Shown one piece after another: positions 51,451 to 64,000 of a stretch of 64,000 nucleotides of DNA (position 1 is the stretch's first letter; each line of letters starts with the position of its first letter). The position numbers and the translations under genes are program-made. Source of the stretch: Acanthacorydalis orientalis (lineage: Eukaryota; Arthropoda; Insecta; Megaloptera; Corydalidae); assembly GCA_034766995.1 (NCBI GenBank), contig CM068322.1, positions 1,514,589 to 1,578,588 of the forward strand. The letters are read 5' to 3'. Under the pieces are notes generated by a model. It was not told the DNA's origin. It saw nothing but the letters and a program-made list of their open reading frames with translations, and did not search any database.

Positions 51451-51453
<3 letters not shown>

Positions 51454-52703
51454 GTGTAAACATTAAATCGGTTACTCTAATTGAATCATCATGACTCTGT
51501 TTTAAATTGAAATATTTTCCCAACGTTTCAGGATTTTGAAATGTCAACTTTAACATTTAAAAACTATATATTTACACCAGCAGTTAGCATAACATCACAA
51601 AACAATATTGACCACGATGGCGGCTGAAGAATAGCATATTAGAAATTGCACACTTTTCGCATTTAAGTTAAAAAGAATTCTGTAAAAGCCGCAGGAATGA
51701 TTTTTTCAGCATTACGGGAAGGTGTTGTGATACACAAAACATACAAATATGGTTTCAACAGTTTCGGAGTAGTGATTTTGATCTACTCGATCGAGAACGT
51801 CCCGAACTATCGGTCAAATGTGAAGACGATGAGTTTGAGCAGCTAGTAAATGAAAACTCCGCTCTGACTGAACATGAACTCGCTCAAAAATTCGGAGTTA
51901 TCCACCAAGCACAGGCTATTACCTATCGTCTACATCGGTTGGAAAAAATTCAAACGCTAGAATGATGGATTCCACCAATTCAGCGTGGAAAACAAAAAAA
52001 AGAAGATGCGATACAGCTAAGTTCTCGGTCACAAGATTTAAAGGAATGATTTTTTGCATAAAATATAACTGATAATGAAAAATGAGTTTTGTATAATCCT
52101 AAGCGCTGAAAATCATGGTTACGGCCGGTGAACCATTGACATCGACTCATAAAATAAATATTTACGTCAAAAAAGTGTTATTGTATATTTTATTGGACCT
52201 TAAGAATGTGGTGTATTATGAGTTGCTCGAAACTGATCAGACTGTCAATTCAAAGTGTAACCAATAACATCTAATCCGTTTAACTGACGAATTACAGAAA
52301 AAGACCATTCACTAGGATGAAAAAGAGATATTATGTAGCATGACAACGCACGACCACACATCGCGAAAGGGACTAAAGACGTTATTTGTTCGTTGGAATG
52401 GGAAGATTTCCTTCATATGGCGTATTCACCGAACACCTGATCAGATTATCACCCATTTCGGTCGCTGCACTATCTTCTGGCTAATACCCATTTTATAACA
52501 ATGGACAATGTCCAAAAATGCATTGACGACTTCATCACCATAAAACCAGCATCTTTTTCAGTTAAGGGATTCATCTTTTACCCAACAGATGGAGCATAGT
52601 TATTTAAAACAATGGGAGATATTTTAAGGAATGAAATATATTCCATTTTTTCGTAAATATTCATTCTCTATAAAAAAGGCACCGAATTAATTTGCACACC
52701 TCA
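51451..52703 (+). mobile_element. Mariner, full length, decayed (lineage K)
   Basis: The left end TAGGTGTAAACATTAAATCG pairs with the reverse complement of the right end, TGAGGTGTGCAAATTAATTC; both begin xxAGGTGT. TA follows the right end. The length of about 1.25 kb is normal for a mariner. The plus-strand transposase relic covers the element without a large deletion. The left end abuts (TA)n; the right flank is unique sequence. Confidence 0.87.
51617..52620 (+). pseudogene. Mariner transposase pseudogene (lineage K)
   Basis: Readable blocks: QIWFQQFRSSDFDLLDRERP (helix-turn-helix end, about 51742-51800), ELVNENSALTEHELAQKFGV-like text and TYRLHRLEKIQTLE near 51920. A very decayed first catalytic block follows (NEK-VLYNPKR-KSW near 52075). 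The second block HDNARPHIAKGTKDVICSLE lies near 52342. The third reads WEDFLHMAYSPNT, stop, SDYHPFRSLHYLLANTHF, with MDNVQKCIDDFITIKPASFS to about 52560. YSPNT for YSPDL plus an in-frame stop, and further stops upstream, show it is dead. The SDYHLFRSL signature groups it with lineages E2 and F rather than families 1-3. Confidence 0.83.
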
Positions 52704-54354
52704 TATGCGTATATTTTGTAAAAATGTATACAAACGCGAAATAATTGGTTGTGATACATAATTTTTTTCTATTAGAGTTATTTTTATTTCTGTATATTCA
52801 TTAACATTTAATTCATTGTCAAGACAATATCTATCTTCATTATTATTTAATTTTTATTATTTACTGTACGGGTATACTACGCTCACCTCATTTTTTAAGT
52901 TATTAAATTTGTTTATCAAATATGTTTTCATATAAATCACAGTACAAACCGGCAGATATTGGATATTAAATAAGGTTTTGAATTATTGAATGAAATATAA
53001 AACCAGTAAACTTCGTAAAAAGTAGGTCAATACAAAAATTAAAGAATCTATATTTTAGCACCTTATTATTCAAAATTTTAAATAAATTAGAGTATTGTTA
53101 TATCTCAAATAATTTTCTAAAAGTCTACTCAGGCTACTTTTAGTAAATATTATTTACATGTTGTTGGATAAATTTAAAGTTGCCTTTTAAATACAATCCA
53201 AGTATAGTCAATGAGTTTTAGATCAACTGATTGGAAAAATGAAAGTGTTCTAAAAGACAGTACATCTTTAATCATTTTAACATTTACTTACAATAACATC
53301 TCTATTCTCCTTTCTCATTAAACATCTTCTTCCTCATTTGACAAAAATGTCTGATCTAAATCACATAAATAACCTTTATCATCACTACTTAGTGCATTCA
53401 GTTCTTTTATTATTTCTTTCCCACACAACATTTTCTCTTTTTTGATTTAGAAAAAAAATACAGATATAGAATACAAATTATAAAAAGTCCATAAAAATAA
53501 CAACTTAACTACAAAAACTCTTTTAAAAGCAAGATGTAAACACAGATGATTGTAGCGGCATTCGTTGTAAACTTGCCAACAGTGTTTAAAAAATGCCTTT
53601 CAATAGAAAAGAAGAAAATCGATTAGCCACCAACAAATAAAATAGTCGTAATACTACAAAACGTTGTACTGTTACCAAACAAATAGCGGAAATACACAGC
53701 AAATTGAAGTAATTCAATACAAATAACAGTTCCAAATCAAAATCGACTTTCCAAAACAAAGTTCTAAAAAGTCCTTAAGGTGCAAATATTGTACCAGTTC
53801 AAATCTGAAAAAGCAGTGCTGAAGATACACACAGACAAACAATACATGTATTAATCGCTTACGAATATTTATAAACAATCAAAAAACTTCCTAAGTTAGT
53901 TCTGAATTAACTTCAAATTAGTCTTTAGATTGTTGTAAGCTAGACTTAAGAATGTTACCTTAATATAGGTTTTTGAAATTTTTTCGTAGACATGATCAAT
54001 TATGAACAATAAAAATACCTCCCACAAACAGTTAATCCCCACATCCACGTTAAATAAGTGACAATTTCCCATATCCCCGTTATAAATAGACTACTTAATT
54101 AAAAACCAATAATAATTTCAAACTCGAGGTAACTATATAACAGAAGAATAAATCATTATTTGACTAGAACTCGACTTTGGAATTGGCGCAGTTATCTCAG
54201 ACTGTTGTCGAATCAGACTGGTAATTGAACTGGAAAGGTTTTAACAGCCTTAAATGTTTCAAAAGAACCAAATAAACTTTCAGGAAGGAGAAAAAAAAGT
54301 AATAATCAAAAAAATAAAAAAGTACACTAATAATATATTACACATAAAAAAATC

Positions 54355-54357
<3 letters not shown>
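52704..54357. other. Intergenic DNA; possible LTR end near 54184
   Basis: No gene recognised. From about 53520 the sequence becomes less AT-poor and ends in ACTCGACTTTGGAATTGGCG, followed by CAGTTATCTC. See the separate entry for the LTR possibility. Confidence 0.35.
54120..54195 (+). mobile_element. Possible Gypsy-type LTR 3' end plus primer-binding site
   Basis: TATATAAC and AATAAATCATTA precede ...GGAATTGGCGCAGTTATC (54179-54196). From general knowledge, many insect Gypsy elements of the 17.6/297 type have LTRs ending in AATT, followed by a TGGCGCAGTCGG-like site complementary to tRNA-Ser. Only the first nine or so bases match here, and no internal coding region or second LTR was seen. 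Confidence 0.3.

Positions 54358-54410
<53 letters not shown>
54358..54410. repeat. (TA)n microsatellite
   Basis: About 52 bp of TA. Confidence 0.95.
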
Positions 54411-55571
<1,161 letters not shown>

Positions 55572-55918
55572 CAAAGCGTTAAAAACTTAAACAAACGGAA
55601 GTATAGTACAAATATAAAATATTTTAACTGTAATTGCTGCTAAAAAAAACTTTTAAAAATATTCTTAATAATAATTAAATTTCATTTTTATATACATTGT
55701 TGAAAATTGGGTGAAAGAAAACAAACGTGACAAATAAATTGCATAATATAAGCTATAAATCAACTAAAGTAATGGCGTTCATCACTAATTAAGAACATAT
55801 CTATAAACGTTTACAACAAACGTAGAACGTCTATATGCATTTTCTTTGAGTATTTTTCAGTTTATTCAATATAACCTTTTATTTTTCAAAAAGTTTCTTT
55901 AATACACCATTTTTGATA

Positions 55919-56145
55919 CTAGTATATAGCTCATCAAAATTGACGGGAAAATAGGAATAAACATAGAAAGAAAAAACTGTTTATTGGCTTTTACAACATA
56001 ACATATTTAAACATAAAAAATATCTAAGAAATTTAATGAATTAAACTTGAAACCTATGAAATGACAAAGCAAACATTTCTGGCCAACATAGATACCCGTC
56101 ACTTTGTTCTGCGGACAAAGTGACAAGAAATATTAAGAAGATGTT
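55919..56145 (+). repeat. Dispersed repeat R1 copy B, with hairpin
   Basis: The second copy of the repeat at 22089-22290, same orientation and colinear with small indels. Here the conserved 3' part contains GTCACTTTGT (56098-56107) and ACAAAGTGAC (56115-56124), a perfect 10-bp stem with a 7-nt loop TCTGCGG. The hairpin differs in position from the 12-bp stem of copy A, but both use the same conserved segment. Confidence 0.7.
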
Positions 56146-56269
56146 TATATATTTAATACAGTCTTACAAAATAAAAGTAAATTTCAGTAAATCGCCTTAT
56201 TTTAGAACTCAATCGAACTCAATTAATAAATTTTAGTAGGCAAGTTCTATAACAACTGAAAAAAGAAAC

Positions 56270-56550
56270 ACTTCCTCATTTCTCTCTTCCAGACTTGGAA
56301 ACATTTTGTAAGTTCTCTCTGGGAATATTCTTTAGATGCTCTATCACACTTTTCTTTATCTCTTTGACACCGTCAGTTTGTCCAATTAGAAGATATTAAT
56401 GGTATATGATACATTTAGTGTCTAAAAATACGATCAACATTGTTTTCGTTTGGTAGGATGAAATCCTTATGTTCTTCGGTTAAGAAGACGCAGTAGTCAT
56501 ACAGTGAAGGCTATGTTTTTAATTTTGAAGTCATACTGAATTACCCATAA
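56270..56550 (-). pseudogene. Mariner transposase relic with catalytic-core deletion (family 1-like)
   Basis: One minus-strand frame reads SYQTKTMLIVFLDTKCIIYH, a stop, YLLIGQTDGVKEIKKSVIEH, LKNIPRENLQNVSKSGREK. The first part matches SKVKTMLICFFDSKGVVH and the last part matches VEDIQESVTRVLGEVPQQVFQN of the family 1 transposase at 14448-15113. The second and third catalytic blocks between them are missing. Upstream, near 56530, VIQYDFKIKN resembles FFQYDPETKR. No terminal repeats could be identified. Confidence 0.6.
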
Positions 56551-58577
<2,027 letters not shown>

Positions 58578-58647
<70 letters not shown>

Positions 58648-58667
58648 AAGAGAGAGAGAGAGAGTAA
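58578..58667. repeat. (TA)n-(GA)n compound microsatellite
   Basis: About 68 bp of TA, starting at the right end of the mariner, then AAAGAGAGAGAGAGAGAGAG. Confidence 0.95.
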
Positions 58668-60798
58668 GGGAGAGAAAGAGTTAGAGAGTTGGAGTTTTAG
58701 AAATAAAAGTATTACAGTAATATTGAGTAAAATAAGTTCTATGCAATGAACCCAAATTATGAAAAGAATTTTGTACAACTAAAATAAAGCTGTCAATACG
58801 ATTATAAAAGTAATATCAACTGTTACACAATTTTTCGCTGAATGAAGTACAACGTGGGAGTGGGAGACCATCGAGGATAACATTGGAATGTGCGTGCGAA
58901 AGGATATGAGTATGAAGGTCGATAAGATGAGAATTCCCAGCATCTGCGGTGATCCGTTACCGAGAGTCAGAATAAATGCTCGGCGAACTTCTAAAATTCA
59001 GAAGCAGCACAATTTTTTCATCATGCCTCTCTTATTTGTATGCGAGGTGATAAAATGAACGAGGCTCTCAATATTACGATGTCGAATCATTGTTTCAAAA
59101 TAGCTTCGGGATCGTTTTTCTGACTTTTATTTCATAGTATAAAATATTTAAATTTCAACGTATGATTTAAAACACGTACATGTATTAGTAAAATAAATCG
59201 TCTTGAAATTTAAATCTGATTTTTAACATACATATTCTAAACATATCAAATTTAAGAAATGGACGCCATTTGCTAATATTCTTTAATATTTGACAATTTA
59301 ATTTCAGGATTAATATAAATATTTAATATATCTTCCAATTATTTCTTAAATATATATTTTAAAAATAAAAACTATAAACACAATATTATTTTTATTAAAT
59401 AAAAATAAGATCTGGATTTGGACAAGCCAAAAAAATTTCAGAAAATACTAATTATCTCATTGACAAATGTGTTCGAAAAGTAAACCTTTTTAATAAAAAT
59501 GTGAACTTGTTAATTTATGAGTTGTACTAAAAAAAATTAGTTAAGTCAAACTTTTGTTAAATAAACGAAAGTTGGTTAAATAATACTGAAACATATTCAT
59601 ACATTCGATTTTAGTTGAGAAGAGTTGATTAACTTAAACTGAAAGGTCACAATATGATTTTTATATCACTTCAAAATTTTAAAAAGTATAAGATTACAGT
59701 ATTTTTATCAATATATTATTTTGAGAACTATTTTTCATTCTTCTTTGAGTTCAAAACTGATCATAAATCTAGTACAGGCAATATAAAGTAAAATTAATCT
59801 CATATAAAAAATATATACTTTATGTTTAATGTTGACATTTTGTTTGAAAATACCGCAATAATAATATTCCATATAGACGTGTTGGACAAATATATCACAT
59901 TCATATTATTAAATAATCCTATTGTGAACATGTACGAAATGTGACAATGGGGATATATAGGGATAATAAATTTCATAGAATAGATATAATTTTGTTAAAA
60001 TTAATGAAATGGTGTGAAAATATGTAGTCATTTATGTTTATAGTAAACATTACATACAACTTTTTATACATATGAAAGCATACTAAAAAAATAAAGCTTT
60101 TATAGTTATTCATCATTAATAGCACAAAGTTATTTAACCCTTTGGAGATAGGGAGAAAGGAAGGGTGCTAAACATTTTTAACAAGTATTTTTCGATTAAC
60201 TGGACACTCTTTTATCGTAAACGAAATAAAAATTGTAAATTTGTCGATTACAAGAAAAAATATGTTAATTCAGATTAACCCATTAGAAATTTCACATCAT
60301 GGAAAATCAGATATTCAGGGAATCATAAATATATTGATTGGAAACATATAACTGGAAGCGGGAAAATTAATTACAACTGAAAATTTACAGAAATAACATT
60401 ACTGTTGAGTGTGAAAATTTTTTAAATAATTAAGTGTGCACACAACGGTTTCACATTATTCACAACTTGTACATGGACGTTGTCTCGAAATTTTTATACG
60501 CTTTCTTCCAATGATGACCTTTTGGAAAAAAATATTATTCAACCAAATTCTCAAGATTACAATTTTTATAGATTTTCAAATAAGAAAACAGTGATTTTTC
60601 TAATTTTTGGACAATAGTATTTTTTTTTAATGAAAGAAATAGTTATAAATTTAGTCTCGTAAGAAAGAGATTAGTGACCTTTAAATATATCATCCGAAAG
60701 ATATCGCTCTGAGACCATAGTTTCTTTGGAAAACATCAATGGATTTTTAGATCCACTCCCGGCTTCAAAGGATGTGGGTGTGTGTATTAATTGGTATA
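58668..60798. other. Intergenic DNA; GC-richer patch at about 58840-59110
   Basis: No gene or element recognised. The patch 58840-59110 stands out in composition (GCGTGCGAAAGG, CATCTGCGGTGATCCG) but lacks a long frame on either strand. Confidence 0.4.

Positions 60799-62004
<1,206 letters not shown>

Positions 62005-62058
<54 letters not shown>
62005..62058. repeat. (TA)n microsatellite
   Basis: About 53 bp of TA. Confidence 0.95.
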
Positions 62059-62060
<2 letters not shown>

Positions 62061-62922
62061 TATAATATGAACTGTATGTTTAATCATTAAACTTACAAAA
62101 GATTTTCTTACATAAGATTACAATCTAAAAATACCATCCGAAAATTTCAAAAGTTTGAATATTACGTCCTGTCAAAACTTAACGTATTTTAATAAAAGAA
62201 GGAACGAGTGGAACAGGTAGATAACAAATATAAGATAATGTTCCATTTCATACAGAATGAATAATGAAGATATTCTTGAAGAAAAATTATGGTACAGAAA
62301 CTGTGAATTTTTAACATTAATCACAATTATGTCAAATAAGCTTCTATTTAAAAATCTGTGAAATATGTATCCAATTATAACAATGCAAACGATTTATGTT
62401 TTCAACAATAGTAATTGGTTGTAAATGATGTTCCGCACAGATAAAACTTTAATAAATTTTCTTTCATTCTGATAAAACTCAAGTTTGTACTGATTTCTAT
62501 TACATAAAAAAAATTGTAAGCCGGTGAATACTCAACACCAGATGTTTTGATTTAAATTTCAGTTAAGTAAAATGTATATTGTGTTGCTAAGAAAAGATAA
62601 CTCTTATTAGTACAAATGAATTTTTTATCGTATTAATACGAAACTCATAGATTTTCATTTCATTTACACTGTAAAATTTATATGAATGATTAACTTAGCT
62701 ATTTATAAAGAAAAATCTACCTTTCTGATTTAAATCTATAAAACTAAAATAGAATTCGAAATAAAATGATCAGTGATTCAATTATGATATCGGTTCTTGA
62801 TCTGTAAAATAATCACCCACATACAACTACGTCAAGTTCTTTGGGGTAGTTTTGTTAACTATTACATAAAATAAAAATTATATTCTATACACACACAAAA
62901 TTCTTTAACACTAAAATAATCT
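62059..62922. other. AT-rich DNA without recognisable gene
   Basis: No gene or element recognised. Confidence 0.45.
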
Positions 62923-62962
62923 GATGTATGTATGTATGTATGTATGTATGTATGTATGTATG

Positions 62963-63003
<41 letters not shown>
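62923..63003. repeat. Compound (TATG)n-(TA)n microsatellite abutting a mariner
   Basis: About 11 TATG units, then about 36 bp of TA, ending at the left terminus of the family 2 element at 63005. Confidence 0.95.
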
Positions 63004-63004
<1 letters not shown>

Positions 63005-63008
<4 letters not shown>

Positions 63009-63584
63009 GATCTTTTGATAAATTTGGTAAATTTCTATGATATGGCACAATCATTCATTTGGTAACGTCACGATTATCAAGTGTTACTTTTCAAAGTAGA
63101 ATAGTCGAAATTTCACCCAGAAGTAGAGCGTTGTTCACGTTTTACAGATGTTTGAAGTGAGCATTGTAGCAGTTGGCGCAAAAATAGGAAAAAACGCGCA
63201 GGCTTTTTCGTCGATTCATCACAACGGAAGAAACATGGATCCACCACTAAAAAGTGCTCATTCACCAGAACAACGTTCCGTCCCACAAATCGATCATCAC
63301 ATTAGCGAAATGGCACGAATTAGGCTTCGAATTGATTTCTCATCCATCCTATTCTCCGTTCTTGGCCTTATGTGACTCTTTCCTCTTTTTAAAGTTGAAA
63401 ATTTGGCTCAGTGGGAAAAATTCTCGTCGAATGAGGATGTAATCGCCGCCGTCAATGCGCCTTTTGCAGACACACTAGACCAAGGTAATAGCCCTCAATG
63501 GAGACTATGTTGAGAAATAAAACCGATTTTTTCCAAAAAACGATGTTTAATTTGATTTTTACCATACTTATCAAACGAACCACG
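63005..63584 (+). mobile_element. Family 2 mariner, shortest deletion derivative (0.58 kb)
   Basis: The left end TAGATCTTTTGATAAATTTG and the right end ATACTTATCAAACGAACCAC are family 2 termini, with TA at the right border. At about 580 bp it is the shortest of the four family 2 copies. The sequence jumps near 63250 from the first catalytic region (TTEETWIHH) directly to KKCSFTRTT-like second-block text, removing the GKVMATVFW to KGKTITG segment that the other deleted copies keep. Confidence 0.87.
63148..63500 (+). pseudogene. Family 2 mariner transposase, doubly deleted
   Basis: Starts MFEVSIVAVGAKIGKNAQAF, the leader-proximal frame also seen at 20552. It is followed by RRFITTEETWIHH-like text. 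After the second deletion the frame 63254-63442 reads LIHQNNVPSHKSIITLAKWH (second block, catalytic Asp changed to Asn), ELGFELISHPSYSPFLALCD and SFLFLKLKIWLSGK (third block, YSPF for YSPD). Two of the catalytic or signature Asp are lost. It then shifts frame at the end (NEDVIAAVNAPFADTLDQ). Confidence 0.83.
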
Positions 63585-63847
63585 TACAGACAGATTGATA
63601 GATACATTAATAAACATCATTTCTTGTTAGTGTATTATTTTTGGTGCAGATATTAATCCCATTTATTCTAATGGAACTATAAAAAGTCCCTTTAAGTTCT
63701 TTTCTTCATGATCGGTTTCAACTCTCTATATGAAGATAAAATTGAGAATTGTTGAAGAAACAAACTCAGACATGATTTTAAAAATTAAAAAGAGACAACC
63801 CGGAATAAAGAAAATAAAATAAGACAATACAGTAACACGAAACATAG

Positions 63848-63849
<2 letters not shown>
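63585..63849. other. Intergenic DNA without recognisable gene
   Basis: No gene or element recognised in this last spacer. Confidence 0.4.
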
Positions 63850-63914
<65 letters not shown>

Positions 63915-63964
63915 TCGTATATATATATATATATATAGATATATAAATATACATATATATATAT

Positions 63965-63997
<33 letters not shown>

Positions 63998-64000
63998 GTG
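63850..64000. repeat. (TA)n array with TACTCGTA, running off the window
   Basis: About 150 bp of TA with the octamer at 63912-63919 and a few ATAGATATA/ATAAATATA interruptions. It ends in ATATATATGTG at the window edge. Confidence 0.95.

Overview
This 64 kb window looks like intergenic or large-intron DNA from an AT-rich arthropod genome (insect or arachnid; I cannot place it more precisely). The evidence is a base composition of roughly three quarters A+T by eye, dozens of long (TA)n microsatellites, and a dense mix of decayed Tc1/mariner elements of at least six lineages together with hAT, piggyBac, Jockey-like and RTE-like relics. I found no convincing host gene, tRNA or rRNA. The longest open frames are either transposase relics or Ile-Tyr translations of (TA)n. 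No bacterial features such as operons, Shine-Dalgarno sites or CRISPR are present.

Layout. 1-6 kb: AT-rich DNA, two microsatellites and a very old mariner (3097-4414). 6-12 kb: an old minus-strand mariner of family 2 (6136-7417), TA tracts, and a full-length plus-strand mariner of family 3 (10606-11892). 14-18 kb: a cluster with an RTE-type 3' tail, two 923-bp deletion derivatives of the same mariner (family 1) embedded in (TA)n, and an Hsmar1/cecropia-like mariner (family 4) carrying a foreign insert. 20-25 kb: a deleted family 2 copy and a full-length family 4 copy. 25.7-28.9 kb: a 380-bp TA/TACA array and a chimeric mariner made of pieces of two lineages. 30.9-32.2 kb: a well-preserved mariner with near-perfect 30-bp ends. 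35.3-37.0 kb: a ZBED5-like hAT relic with recognisable ends. 40.1-41.4 kb: a reverse transcriptase relic of a Jockey-type element. 44.4-46.1 kb: a piggyBac-like element that lost its catalytic core. 48-64 kb: two more deleted family 2 copies, two full-length mariners (51.5-52.7, 57.3-58.6), a deleted family 1-like relic (56.3-56.5) and many TA tracts.

None of the transposases looks able to act, because each has stops, frameshifts or missing domains. Several elements nevertheless keep both termini and could have been mobilised in trans when relatives were active. The most notable patterns are the abutment of mariner ends and (TA)n tracts; recurrent TACTCGTA octamers, some inside those tracts, that fit family 1 excision scars; a graded series of internal deletions in family 2; the mariner-mariner chimera; a GC-richer insert with a 116-codon open frame inside a mariner; and a perfect 32-bp palindrome at 39026-39057. 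I see no clear sign of a new functional system. The useful observations concern transposon and microsatellite biology.
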